Source: JAGMES01 sp023128035
GTDB lineage: Bacteria; Bacillota; Halanaerobiia; DY22613
Direction of reading: 5' to 3'
Assembly: GCA_030627905.1 (NCBI GenBank)
Contig: DAOVRZ010000031.1
Location: forward strand, 1-46,978
Length of the DNA: 46,978 nucleotides
A program made the position numbers and the translations under genes. Shown one piece after another: positions 1 to 8,900 of the stretch. Under the pieces are notes generated by a model. It had not been told where the DNA came from. It saw nothing but the letters and a program-made list of their open reading frames with translations, and ran no database searches. The stretch's first letter is position 1; every line of letters begins with the position of its first letter.

Positions 1-2
1 CT

Positions 3-140
3 GGTTTAAGTGTAATAGTAAAAATACTTGATAAAGTATTTGAAACAGGAAGAAAAGCTCCTGAAGAATTTAAGAAAAACATTCCAATTGAATTTGATGA
101 AATTTTAGGTAACTGGAATAACAGAGCTGTACCACAATAA
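3..140 (+). pseudogene. C-terminal fragment of a probable transposase
   Basis: An open frame runs from the left edge to the TAA at 138-140 and gives 45 residues ending FDEILGNWNNRAVPQ. The tail, with an ETGRK segment followed by FD..L..WN.RAVP, looks to me like the end of a DDE transposase, but I cannot fix the family. The stop is followed by about 30 bases that no longer fit either this gene or the recombinase read from the other strand, so an insertion sequence end probably lies near 141-172. The 5' part is outside the window; it may be intact there. Confidence 0.4.
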
Positions 141-517
141 AATGTGAAAGTTATTTTTAGCGCATCCCTAAGTATTGTATTGAGTAGATTTTGAACTTCA
201 GACATAGATAAAATAACAGGTAATGTTTTTAGTTTTTTAGAACGTGGTAAATCGATAACATCCCAACTTTTTCTCATTGTTTTTTGATAGAAAAACTTTA
301 AAGCACTATAAGCACCATTGATGTACGAACTGCTTACTTCTTTCTTTGAAGCTAAATAATGTAGGAAAGCTTTGATATTATGGGTTTTCAGATCTAGAAG
401 AGATTGATTGAAATAAGTAGCAAATTTCTTAACATATCTAACATATGCTTTAACAGTTTTGGGACTATAACCTCTGAGTTCTAAATCTATTTTCATTTGA
501 TTAAGTAAAGTATTCAT
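141..517 (-). pseudogene. Truncated tyrosine recombinase (N-terminal core-binding part)
   Basis: Read from ATG at 517-515, with an AAGGAG ribosome binding site eight bases upstream, this gives MNTLLNQMKIDLELRGYSPK followed by KTVKAYVRYVKKFATYF, IKAFLHYLASKK, INGAYSALKFFYQKTM, LPRSKKLKTLPVILSMSEVQNLLNT. This is the SAM-like core-binding domain and the start of the catalytic domain of a site-specific tyrosine recombinase, of the kind often found beside IS91-type elements. The match stops near 172; past that point the frame stays open to the window edge but simply reads antisense through the transposase fragment. The catalytic R-H-R-Y residues are therefore missing, and the gene is most likely cut by an IS insertion. 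Confidence 0.65.
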
Positions 518-680
518 GGCAATGGCTCCTTTTTATTAGTTTATGGTTATTATACCCAGTAATTGCTAATAAGAAACCTTGCCATGATTTTAAAGCCACC
601 GCGTAGCGGTTTAGTTCAACACCAGATATGCGGACATTACCTCACACATTTCGGGGGATTCCTTATGGGTCAAAAAAAGA
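518..680. other. GC-rich structured segment upstream of the truncated recombinase
   Basis: The stretch upstream of the recombinase start holds a short perfect hairpin, ACCGC-GTA-GCGGT at 598-610, and a GC-rich block at about 617-661 that contrasts with the AT-rich surroundings. The position suggests the terminus or recombination region of the recombinase-carrying element, but I found no partner copy inside the window. Confidence 0.3.
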
Positions 681-889
681 TACTCCAACTATGAAGTTTA
701 TACATATTATTACTAAAACACATAAAGCTTAAGTAGAATACGTAAACGATTTAAATTACGCAGTAAATAAGAACAACCGTACATTGAAAACTGAATAGGG
801 AAAAGATAAGATTTCTATTAAAAAGCATATATGATATAATATACTAATATGTGGTGCATATAATATTAATGGGGGAATTCCCTAGTTAG
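681..889. other. Noncoding stretch with an rRNA-spacer-like motif
   Basis: No convincing gene is present. The bases at 780-799 (ACATTGAAAACTGAATAG) resemble the TTGAAAACTGAATA-type motif common in Firmicutes rRNA spacers, but no rRNA or tRNA flanks it here. TATAAT boxes at 835-840 and 859-864 could be promoter -10 elements for the small frames downstream; I see no good -35 partner. A GGGAATTCCC palindrome sits at about 873-882. Confidence 0.25.
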
Positions 890-970
890 ATGAAATTATA
901 CACTTATTTTAGAATGCTATTTTCATTATTATTGATTTGTTTCTGTGGATGTGAGTCAAAAGATAATTAA
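890..970 (+). CDS. Candidate 26-aa lipoprotein-like peptide
   Basis: The frame encodes a basic, hydrophobic start (MKLYTYFRMLFSLLLICF) followed by CGCESKDN and a stop. The hydrophobic core followed by Cys looks like a lipoprotein signal peptide with almost no mature part. A GGGGG run lies about 15 bases upstream, farther than ideal for ribosome binding. It may be a true tiny peptide, the 5' stub of a broken lipoprotein gene, or chance. Confidence 0.25.
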   Translation: MKLYTYFRMLFSLLLICFCGCESKDN

Positions 971-1011
971 TATTGAATTAACAATAGAAACTAAAGTTAG
1001 AAGGTGAAAAC

Positions 1012-1140
1012 ATGGAAGGTTTGGTTACTTTAGGTATATTTTTTGCTGGTCTAGGTATCTTTTTTGCAGGTGTGGGTTTCTTATGGTGGTGTTCATTATA
1101 CGGAAAAATAAATTTGCCAAAGCAAAAAAAAGAAAAATAA
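1012..1140 (+). CDS. Small single-pass membrane protein, 42 aa
   Basis: An AGAAGG ribosome binding site stands seven bases before the ATG. The product has a hydrophobic stretch from about residue 4 to 30, with repeated LGIFFAG units (TLGIFFAGLGIFFAGVGF) and then LWWC, followed by a lysine-rich tail (PKQKKEK). That predicts one transmembrane helix with a basic C-terminus on the cytoplasmic side. A terminator-like hairpin follows at 1268-1295. I do not recognise the family; the ribosome site and amphipathic layout make a real small gene plausible. Confidence 0.45.
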   Translation: MEGLVTLGIFFAGLGIFFAGVGFLWWCSLYGKINLPKQKKEK

Positions 1141-1267
1141 CATGCATACTGTGTGAAGAAAGGAACTTCACTCTCTCTTGGAAAAGCTTTGAGGGTATGA
1201 TATTAGCGTGAAAGTCAATAATACTAAAACAATAAACACTGTCACAACAATAGTAGCATATTAATTA

Positions 1268-1295
1268 AAGGGAAATCTTAAACGATTTCCTTTTT
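1268..1295 (+). terminator. Intrinsic terminator-like hairpin
   Basis: GGAAATC (1271-1277) pairs with GATTTCC (1284-1290) around a six-base loop, extended by the AAAG before it, and is followed directly by a run of five T. It would end transcription of the small membrane protein gene. Confidence 0.55.
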
Positions 1296-1363
1296 CAGTG
1301 TAAAAAATTACTTCGCAATAGTCAACATTTACGCATCAGATACAAAAACTAGTTTGGGATTTG

Positions 1364-1505
1364 CTTCGTAGCTGAGTGAGGTAACGTCTGGTAACAATAT
1401 ATTTCCGTTCGCTACGCACATCCCTTCACCGGGTGCGAGCATCGCCTACGAAGAAGGGCGCTGAGGGTCCGGTTCAGAGACGTCGGAAATACGGAACGTT
1501 ATCCG
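1364..1505. repeat. attC-like structured recombination site candidate
   Basis: This GC-rich block stands out in AT-rich DNA and folds on itself. GGTAACGT (1380-1387) pairs with ACGTTATCC (1496-1504) through one bulged base, and TATTTCCG (1400-1407) pairs with CGGAAATA (1484-1491). CTTCGTAG (1365-1372) can alternatively pair with CTACGAAG (1446-1453). Two nested arms with extrahelical bases and AAC/GTT at the outer arms resemble the layout of integron attC sites, although the outer boxes do not match the strict RYYYAAC/GTTRRRY consensus. It lies directly upstream of a small gene, as a cassette boundary would. Confidence 0.4.
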
Positions 1506-1557
1506 AAACCACTTGAATTTTTTGGTTATAAAATTATGAAAGGAGATTTTACTAGTA

Positions 1558-1968
1558 ATGAATGATTATCTTGAATATGAAAAAAAGGTTAATGAAATAA
1601 ATAAAGAAAATGAAAAACTATTAGCTAAATTTGAGAATAAACTTAAAGAAGATGGATTATCAAAAATAACGATAAAGAATCATTTATTTAATACTAGCTT
1701 TTATATAAACGAATTTTTAACTTATTATGAGGCTATCAGGGCTAAAGAAGGAATATTAGAAATTGATGAATTTTTTAATGACTGGTTTATAAGAAAGGCA
1801 TCTTGGTCAAATGAGTCAAATGTAAAATCCTCAATAACAAGCATTAACAAATTCTATAAATTTATGTATAGTGAAGGATTAGTAACTAAAGATGATTTTG
1901 AAGAAATGAAAGCAATAATAAAGGAATCTAGAAAAGATTGGATTGAGATTGCTAGGAACTCATTTTAA
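1558..1968 (+). CDS. Stand-alone recombinase core-binding-like protein
   Basis: The 136-aa product starts at an ATG behind AAAGGAG. Residues about 20-125 read like the SAM-like N-terminal DNA-binding domain of tyrosine recombinases: a GLSKITIKNHLFNTSFYINEFL segment, then IDEFFNDWFIRKASW, then an SSITSINKFYKFMYSEGLV helix. No catalytic domain follows, so it cannot cut DNA by itself. It may be a DNA-binding accessory protein or a reduced recombinase. It is followed after 55 bases by another small gene and sits between attC-like blocks, consistent with gene-cassette cargo. The length agrees with a complete small protein rather than an abrupt truncation. Family resemblance is by eye only. Confidence 0.55.
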   Translation: MNDYLEYEKKVNEINKENEKLLAKFENKLKEDGLSKITIKNHLFNTSFYINEFLTYYEAIRAKEGILEIDEFFNDWFIRKASWSNESNVKSSITSINKFYKFMYSEGLVTKDDFEEMKAIIKESRKDWIEIARNSF

Positions 1969-2023
1969 ATGGACATTAGAGTGAATATTTTTATTTACCT
2001 ACATTTAGGAAGGATAGATCTTA

Positions 2024-2524
2024 ATGAGTGAAATTATAATTTCCTTTGAAGAATATAGAAAAAAGAAGAGGGGTACAAATTACAAAAAAGATGCGTTGTC
2101 ATCTGTTTTTGAGAAGGATCTTAGAGATCAGACGGAGTTAATAGATTGGTATATTTTTCATAGCAAGCTTAACAAGTATAAGTTGTACATACATTCTTTA
2201 TTTAAAGAAAACGATTTAACTTTTAGGCAACTAGGTGAACAACTAACAGGTGATGCTTATAGTAGAAACTATGAAGCTAGGGAAGCAATAAGAAAAGAAT
2301 TGTTATACTCAGATAAAGTTTTTATAATATCCGAGTTATCTAAAATGAAGTCAAATATTAAGAAAGAAAGTGTTGTTGGATTTTTAATTAAAACAATTGA
2401 TGATGCTCACTTTGATAATATAACTCCTAAATCACAATTAGTATTTATTGATTATGCAAAATTTCTTCAAAAAACGTGGAAATATATTGGTTCATATTTA
2501 AAGGTAACAACAGCATTTGATTAG
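2024..2524 (+). CDS. Hypothetical protein, 166 aa
   Basis: The start ATG is preceded by AGGAAGG. The protein is soluble, lysine-rich and mostly helical in look, with no signal peptide or membrane segment. It has a basic N-terminal patch (EEYRKKKRGTNYKKD) and no catalytic motif I recognise. The 55-base gap to the gene before, with its own ribosome site, suggests co-transcription. An attC-like inverted repeat begins about 60 bases after its stop, so the pair may form one two-gene cassette. Function unknown. Confidence 0.6.
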   Translation: MSEIIISFEEYRKKKRGTNYKKDALSSVFEKDLRDQTELIDWYIFHSKLNKYKLYIHSLFKENDLTFRQLGEQLTGDAYSRNYEAREAIRKELLYSDKVFIISELSKMKSNIKKESVVGFLIKTIDDAHFDNITPKSQLVFIDYAKFLQKTWKYIGSYLKVTTAFD

Positions 2525-2584
2525 AAGAATTAAAACCTTAAAGGGTAATGGTATATTAGATTTTTTAGCAAAAGTGGGGAGCAG

Positions 2585-2668
2585 TGGCATCGGATAACAC
2601 GGGATATACAGAATTTTTTGAGCAAAGACCACTCAAAAAACTCCGCATATCCCGAATCTGTTCTGCGA
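2585..2668. repeat. attC-like imperfect palindrome
   Basis: CGGGATAT (2600-2607) pairs with ATATCCCG (2647-2654), and TTTTTTGAG (2614-2622) pairs with CTCAAAAAA (2632-2640) around a nine-base loop. Outside these, ATAACA (2594-2599) faces TGTTCT (2659-2664) with one mismatch. The AAC/GTT in the outer arms, unpaired central bases and about 80-base length fit an integron attC site better than a terminator, since no T-run follows the outer arm. Its position, just after one small gene and before another, agrees. Confidence 0.5.
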
Positions 2669-2702
2669 AATGGTGCAAAAGCGAAAACCATAATAAAAGA
2701 TG

Positions 2703-2790
2703 ATTCGGTTTATAACGATTATTTTAGGATCTGTGCGGGGGGCATCAAGTAATCGGCGTTTCTACCGTGACTCCGAAACCGCTGAGCGAA
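2703..2790. repeat. Second attC-like inverted repeat adjoining the first
   Basis: CGGTTT (2706-2711) pairs with AAACCG (2776-2781), and CGATTA (2716-2721) pairs with TAATCG (2750-2755), the same two-arm plan as the preceding block. The 3' arm ends just before the next gene. Two such sites about 35 bases apart would mean an empty or lost cassette between them. The evidence is weaker than for the neighbouring block. Confidence 0.3.
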
Positions 2791-2839
2791 AATGTTGAAC
2801 AAAATTAATTACAAAAACTGTGGAGGAGAAGATGGATAT

Positions 2840-3451
2840 ATGGAAAAAAGAAAAGACAATGCATATAATTTGGATTTGCAATCACAAATTCAGATATTAC
2901 AAGAAGTATTATTTGAGAATGAAGTTTTAAGGGAAGTGTTAAATAGATCCTCATCTTTAGAAGTAGAAAGTTATTATGTTGGTGCTGGCTGTATCACCCA
3001 AACAGTTTGGAATTATCTATCGGGTAATCAACTAAATTACGGGATTCAAGATATAGATTTTGTTTATTTTGACAAAGTAGACCTCAGTTATGCTAATGAG
3101 GACAAGATTGTTAAAAAGGCATATCGCTTATTTGCTGACATTCCTCTTAAAATTGATGTAAAAAACCAAGCTAGAGTTCACCTGTGGTACAAGAAACATT
3201 TTAGATATGAGATAAAACCTTATTCTTCATTGGAAGATGCCATTAATTCGTGGCCAACGACTGCGACTTCAATTGGGGTAAGATTAGATGCAAGAGGTAA
3301 CTTGATAGTTTATGCACCCTTTGGATTAAATGACTTATTTGGAAAGTTTGTACGAGCTAACAAAGTCCAAATAACAAAGGAAATTTATGAGCAAAAGGTT
3401 TTTCGTTGGTTATCAATATGGCCTGATCTCAAAATCATTCCTTGGGGATAA
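2840..3451 (+). CDS. Nucleotidyltransferase family protein (NTP_transf_6-like)
   Basis: ATG at 2840 is chosen because GGAGGAG lies at 2822-2828; an in-frame ATG at 2792 has no ribosome site and falls at the edge of an attC-like repeat. The 203-aa product has YYVGAGCITQTVWN (residues 45-58) and GIQDIDFVYFD (68-78), the G-rich segment and the DxD metal-binding pair (Asp71, Asp73) of small nucleotidyltransferases of the DUF925 type. Later parts (RVHLWYKKHF, SWPTTATSIGVR, YAPFGLNDLF) also fit that family. Members are widespread and are recurrent cargo of gene cassettes; substrate and role are unknown. It stands alone on its strand with remnants of insertion sequences after it. Confidence 0.75.
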   Translation: MEKRKDNAYNLDLQSQIQILQEVLFENEVLREVLNRSSSLEVESYYVGAGCITQTVWNYLSGNQLNYGIQDIDFVYFDKVDLSYANEDKIVKKAYRLFADIPLKIDVKNQARVHLWYKKHFRYEIKPYSSLEDAINSWPTTATSIGVRLDARGNLIVYAPFGLNDLFGKFVRANKVQITKEIYEQKVFRWLSIWPDLKIIPWG

Positions 3452-3549
3452 TTGCAATTTATTTTATTCGTAACATTCGTATTAATAGATAATTTTTGGG
3501 TGTATAATTAATGTTGTGAAGAAAAATTTGTCAGCAAAATAAAAAAAAC

Positions 3550-4140
3550 ATTTCTGCTTGATTTACCAGACCTAATTATAATAGAAGATGGCAAAATATC
3601 AAAGACCAACCTATTCGGAATATGAAAGTCATTCTCCGTTTAGATAAGAAGAGATATAGATGCCCTAACTGCTCTAAAAGAGGCTTCTTCAAATGCTACG
3701 ATAACATAGATCAGTATACACGTAAAAACCAAGCGATATGAAAAGTACTTGGCAGACTAGGCTATCAGTAGAGATTATTCCAGAGTAGCGAGAGAAAAGA
3801 ATCTAAGCTACACCTCTATTGAGAACGCTGTTAGAAAACAGATTGATCCTATTATAGAATCCTGAACTTCACAGGTTGGTGATTTAGAAGTCATTAGCAT
3901 TGATGAGTTTGCCGTTAAGTATGCGGTCGCCATTACTGATCCAAAGAGAAAATTGATCATCAACATACTACTGACTCGAAAGAAGGAAGATATAAATGAA
4001 GCTACAGATGCTCTGAGAAAATCCTGAATTACTTTAACAACAAGATCAAGTTGATTAAAAGAATAGGCTATGGAGTCCCGAACATTAAAAATCTCATAAG
4101 AAGAGTAGAATTAGAATATGACAATAAGTATGACCAGCTC
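3550..4140 (+). pseudogene. Decayed ISL3-like transposase
   Basis: Pieces of one protein appear in successive frames with stops and shifts. LDLPDLIIIEDGKIS near 3555 is followed in another frame by NMKVILRLDKKRYRCPNCSK, the N-terminal zinc-binding part. Further on come SIDEFAVKYAVAITDPKRKL (around 3896-3950), including the first catalytic Asp, and YFNNKIKLIKRIGYGVPNI near 4030, the C-terminal motif of ISL3-family transposases. Several in-frame TGA/TAG codons break it, so no active enzyme is made. Confidence 0.7.
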
Positions 4141-4636
4141 TAACGAGTAAATATTTTCGATATAATAATTTCCATAAATGTATAAATACAACATAATATA
4201 ATAAGTTATATGATAAAGACTCTTTTTAGAAAGCGAAGCTTAGAGCATTACAGATTATTAAATAAATATCCACGTCTTCCAATTTGCTTGTTGGGAGATA
4301 GCTTATATTCCTGTGAGCCAATATTTCAGATTTGTAACCATTGATGTAATTGATGGAAAGGAAAAAAAATTTGTTTTTGTTACGGATCTCAATATTACAA
4401 AAAGAAATGCTTCTAGAATAGTGTTAGCAGGTAGGAGTAGATGGAAGATTGAAAATTTAATATTCATCATATATGTTGTTTAGACTATAATGCTATGCAA
4501 AATTTAAAATTTCTCAAAAAAATGCTGCATTCTTTTTTAATAAAAATTCCAGAATACAAATGCTAAATTTTAACAATTATACAGAGATAAATTTTTCTGT
4601 TTTATTGATCGAATAATAGTTTACTCGTTAGAGCTG
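4135..4636. mobile_element. Degenerate IS bounded by 17-bp terminal inverted repeats
   Basis: The 17 bases at 4135-4151 (CAGCTCTAACGAGTAAA) recur exactly as the reverse complement at 4620-4636. A palindromic AGCT at both outer edges could be a 4-bp target duplication. The inside, only about 470 bases, holds a broken transposase. The element separates the ISL3 remnant from the truncated ATPase-like gene and may have been involved in removing the front of the latter. Confidence 0.65.
4270..4505 (+). pseudogene. Transposase remnant inside the degenerate IS
   Basis: Frames with interruptions encode LPICLLGDSLYSCEPIFQIC, then FRFVTIDVIDGKEKKFVFVTDLNI and a TKRNASRIVLAGRSRWKIEN segment, then IHHICCLDYNAMQN. 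These are recognisable blocks of an IS4-group DDE transposase, the R-RWKIEN part holding the catalytic Glu. Large internal parts are deleted and frames shift, so it is a relic. Confidence 0.6.
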
Positions 4637-4653
4637 TTCTTACAGAAGAAGAT

Positions 4654-5583
4654 TTGACAGATGATATCTTACAAGAACTAAAGATTTGTTATAATGGATA
4701 TCTTTTTAATAAAGATGCACAAAAAAGAGTGTTCAATAGTGATATGGTGCTTTATTGTCTAACAGAATATTTGATCAGTCATATACCACCCATGGATTTA
4801 ATTGATACGAATATATCTAGTGATTATTCGAAGATGAAAAATCTCTTTACTTTGAAGAATAAGGAGAGAAACTTCAAAATATTAGAGAGTATTTTAAATG
4901 ATGAACCACAACTAACTTCCATTATCCATAAATTTAGTTTGGCTAAGGAGTTTACTGCGGGGGATTTTCTTTCATTATTATTTTATCTAGGATTTTTAAC
5001 TATCGAAAAGGGAGTTTTAAATAGAGTCAAACTGAAGGTGCCAAACTATGTAATCAAAGAGCTATACTTTGATTTCTTTGCACAAATTATTAGGGATAAA
5101 ATGGAGCAGGAATTAGATATTATGGAGTTAGCAAATAGTATAGAAAAAATAGCATTGGATGGAAATATAGATGAATTTGTCGGGTTAGTAGAAAGAACAG
5201 TGGGAGATTTATCCTATAGAGATTATATCAACTTTGATGAAAAATATATAAAATTACTTTTTGTTACATATATGATGTTAAGTAAACTATATTATGTAAA
5301 AAGCGAGTATGAAGTCAAAGGTGGCTATATTGATATCGCCTTTTTTAAACGTATGGGCATAGAAGATATCTATGAAGGCTTGATAGAGCTGAAATATATC
5401 AAAAAAAGTGATTATGACAAAAAAGGTGTGGTCCTGGTTCAAAAAAAGCTTGAGGAAGGAAAGAGCCAGCTCTTAGCGTACAGCCAAGTCAAGGAATTGC
5501 AGGAGAAACAGAGACTCTTAAAATGGGTGTTGGTCTTTGTTGGTGATAAATGTATGGAGAAAGTTAGGATAGAGATTAGTTAA
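4654..5583 (+). pseudogene. 5'-truncated AAA-ATPase-like / PD-(D/E)XK nuclease family protein
   Basis: The visible 309 residues start in the ICYNGYLF motif region typical of the middle of AAA-ATPase-like proteins (PF09820) and continue through FNSDMVLYCLTEYLI, FSLLFYLGFLT and the C-terminal PD-(D/E)XK-like nuclease domain (YEVKGGYIDIAFF, then GLIELKYIK, near residues 220-250; PF08011). Full-length members are about 500-580 aa, with a P-loop ATP-binding half that is absent here. A TGA at 4606 closes the frame just inside the neighbouring IS inverted repeat, and only a TTG is available as a start, without a ribosome site. I call it a truncated gene; the nuclease part could still be made if a fortuitous start exists. 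Family function is unknown; the members are often multicopy. Confidence 0.7.
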
Positions 5584-5623
5584 TCTTATCACATCTTGGA
5601 TATCTGATGGCTTGTGATAATGT

Positions 5624-5657
5624 AAAAACCCCTTTCAGGGTATGGGAAGGGGTTTTT
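5624..5657 (+). terminator. Intrinsic terminator
   Basis: AAAAACCCCTT (5624-5634) is complementary to AAGGGGTTTTT (5647-5657) with a 12-base loop. The hairpin ends in a T-run and follows the truncated ATPase-like gene by about 40 bases. The A-run on the left makes it potentially bidirectional. Confidence 0.75.
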
Positions 5658-5686
5658 GTCGTTTAAGGATTAACTGGAGGTTTGTA

Positions 5687-5716
5687 ATGACAAAAAGAAG
5701 AAAAAGTTATCTTTAG
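5687..5716 (+). CDS. Possible 9-codon leader peptide
   Basis: TGGAGG at 5675-5680 is followed six bases later by ATG and a nine-codon frame, MTKRRKSYL, ending TAG. Its end overlaps the left arm of a 12-bp perfect hairpin. A good ribosome site on a very short frame overlapped by a stem is the layout of leader-peptide attenuation, but the next gene starts 190 bases away and the link is unproven. Confidence 0.25.
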   Translation: MTKRRKSYL

Positions 5717-5788
5717 AAACATGGTAAAGATAACTTGTATATTAGATTGGGAGAATGAGCGGACGGAGGAAGGCAAAAGCCGACCTCC
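5704..5788 (+). promoter_or_regulatory. Two successive hairpins upstream of the GNAT-fusion gene
   Basis: AAGTTATCTTTA (5704-5715) pairs perfectly with TAAAGATAACTT (5725-5736). GGAGG (5765-5769) pairs with CCTCC (5784-5788), with GGC/GCC pairs closing an AAAA loop inside it. Neither has a T-run right after it. They lie in a 230-base leader between a terminator and the next gene, so they may act in the 5' untranslated RNA. The rest of this gap is AT-rich with no gene that I can support. Confidence 0.35.
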
Positions 5789-5909
5789 TTCGACTCTACA
5801 CTTTAGTTTTATATTTTTTGTCTTATTTTACCTAAGATAAAGAAGGAGTAAAAAAAAAATAAGCGAATTAATATAAGGTATCAGAAAAAAATGTAGAAGG
5901 GTGATGTTC

Positions 5910-8900
5910 ATGGTAAACTTACAAAATATAAAAATCATTGAGTATAATGATTCATATGCTGAATCTCTTGCAGATATGTGGAATGCTAGTAAAGAGGGAT
6001 TTGGTGGAACTGATGCATTAAAAAGTGAAAATTCTATAATTGAAGAGATCGCGAATTCAGGAAATATACATAACTATCTGGCAATTGCTGCTGATGAAGT
6101 TGTTGGGTTTTGTAGTTTTGCTGAATATCAACAGGATGAAGGAGCAGCTCAGATTCCTTTACTCAATGTCAGTCCTGATTATCAAGGTAAGAAAATTGGT
6201 AAGGCACTAATCTTGCAGGCTGTACAAAAAACTATTGACATGGAATGGCCAAGATTAGATTTATTTACCTGGGGCTCTAACACAAAAGCTATTCCCTTAT
6301 ATAAAAAGTGTGGTTTTTTTTGGGAAAATGATACAGATGAGAATGTAACCATTCATCTAATGAATTTTATCCCAACGGTTTTGCGTACCGAAGCTTTGCA
6401 AGAGTATTTTGACATTCTGGATTGGTATAATGATAGCAAACGGGATATTCAAATAGAACCTGATGGTAAAAGCGATAACGGTTTTGAATTCTATGAATAC
6501 ATATGGGAAAAAGATGATGTAAATCTTCGGGTAGAGTTCTGTCGTCGGGCACGGGGCATTAGACTAATTGAGACAGATGATTACCTAATTAGCTGTTCTA
6601 TCGCTGAGCCTGAATTGACTTTTGGAAGAAGTTATTTAGTGAATTATGAACTAGTTAACAAAACAGGTAAACCTTTAGAGGTTACCATTAACGGGTTTGA
6701 TAACAAAAATGTTAAGTTTTCTCTTAACCAGTCTTGTACAGTTGACTCTACTAAAACCATTGTAGGAGAATTCTATCTAGATGAGATCAATAAAGAACAG
6801 CAACCTTCCAAAACTCACCCAGGAGTGTGCTCTGATATTTACATCAATGGCAAAAAAGCTACCTTGAAACTTGGTGTTGCTCCTAAATTCCCGGTTCAGC
6901 TAGATATTGTGATTCCAACAGTTGAACATTTTGTTAACACTGATTCAACTGGCTATTGTAACGTCAGAAATGGTTTTAATGAAGAAGTTACTATTGAGTT
7001 TGAACTTGTCTCAAACCAGTTCATTACTTTTCCCCATAGTACATACAAATTGCATTTACAACCACGAGAGAGACAGTCTATCAGTATTTCATATAGGGTT
7101 AAAAATCTCGGCTTTTACTCAGAAGAGATTCCTGTACATATTAAATTAAAACAAGAAGAGATTAATTTTAAAAAGAAAATCACTGCTGTACTTCGAGGCC
7201 ATGGCTGCAAATTTAGTGCTGTATATCAACATAGTTGGGCAATCTACAATGGGAATTATGAATTGATGTTACATAAAGATGGGAACCGCCTGAGTTTGAA
7301 GAAATATAGTATTGATCCTAAGATTACCACTATATTATTCCCCCGAATTGGACTCCCATTTTCTATGGAATTTGCTAAAATAGAACCTACTAATGTTGAA
7401 TTTTACGAAGAAAAAGATTTGATGGTAATGAAAGCATACTATCAATCTAAAGATTTTAAAGGATTAGAACTGGTATCTGTCACCAAACTCAACAATAACG
7501 GTATTGTCGAATACTATTATGAGATCAACAATTCTGGAAAACGCGAAACTGTTAACGAGATTGCATTGTGTTTAGGTGTTTTCTATAATTTTGAAAATAC
7601 CTTCATTCCTTATGAAGGTCAAGTGCTTAAAGTCAAAGGCTATGAGGATGCAGTTTTTAACTATTACGATCTAGAAAAAGTTACTGAAAATTGGCTCTAT
7701 TCAAACGATACAAAAGTTTCACGGGGAATTATCTGGTCTCAGGAATATAAGTTAGAATCTAACGGACGTTATTTGCTTCTTACAGTCAATCTAGGCCACA
7801 TTGCCGGTCAAGGTATTGTTAAAACAAAACCAATATTCTTTACCTATCAGACCTTTAAAGATTGGGAAGAATGCAGAAATTTTGCTTTTAAGAAAAACAT
7901 CACTAGTCATCCTCAGCCAATCAATAGCCTGGAAATGATCATCAATGACAATAATCCCTTTATCACTGGTGATCTAAATGTAACTATCAAAAACTATAAA
8001 CAGGTTAACTTTAGTGGAGATCTAACCTTGCGGTCTAAAACCAATGCATTTTCACCAGTGACACAACAATTTACATCTGAGGAAAATATTCGTGAGACTA
8101 CAGTCGCTCTGAAGATGCAGGATGGCTCCATAGATGTGATTGAACTGTTGGTAGATTTTGAAACCTATGAACTTAACCGACAGAGTTTGGTGTTAAAGAC
8201 TAATGGTGATATTACCGAACAAGTTTTACAGGACAATGGGATAGATGTGTATGTTGTAGATAATGGTGTACTCAAATTCAAATCTGCTCCAGATTTTGCT
8301 GGTTCCATCTATTCTCTTAATTATAAAGGACATGAATATTTGGATTCATCTTATCCGACACCTACGATGAAACATCCATGGAATCCATGGGTTGGTGGAT
8401 TAGCCTGGCACATGGGAGATATGAATTTTGCCTCACTATTGAATGAGAAATCTACTGCCGAATTTACCAAATTGTGTGACCATTTGGGTAATGAGTGGAG
8501 TGGATTAAAGCTGAAGATGAAGATTGAAGCTAATCCACAGTTTGCCGGGTTGGAGATTCATCAATACTATTTGACTATGCCAGGACTGCCATTGATGGTA
8601 ACCACAGCAGAAGTTATCCAAAACACAGGTTACTATTTTAATGATCAGCAAATTAGTCATGAAGGCTTTTTAAAACTAGACGAGGATATTAAAAATACCT
8701 GGTTTAGTGCCAAAAATCGAAATGATGAACTTGTGAAATACAAGGCTGGGCGAGTAAGTCAGGGAACAGAAGCAATAGATTCGACTGTAATCTATGGAGG
8801 AGCAAACAGGGAAGCTAGTCTATTCATTTACGCTCTTGATGCCTGGGGAGTAGATGGTTTCAACAATATGGAGATTAATGCAAATTTTATCCAACAATTC

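Noticed and set aside
2792..2839. Upstream ATG for the nucleotidyltransferase gene
   Set aside because: No ribosome site precedes it, it lies at the edge of a structured repeat, and the internal ATG at 2840 has GGAGGAG at good distance.
5901..5909. GTG or ATG starts for the GNAT-fusion gene upstream of 5910
   Set aside because: The AGAAGG site ends directly beside them, leaving too little spacing; ATG 5910 has about nine bases.
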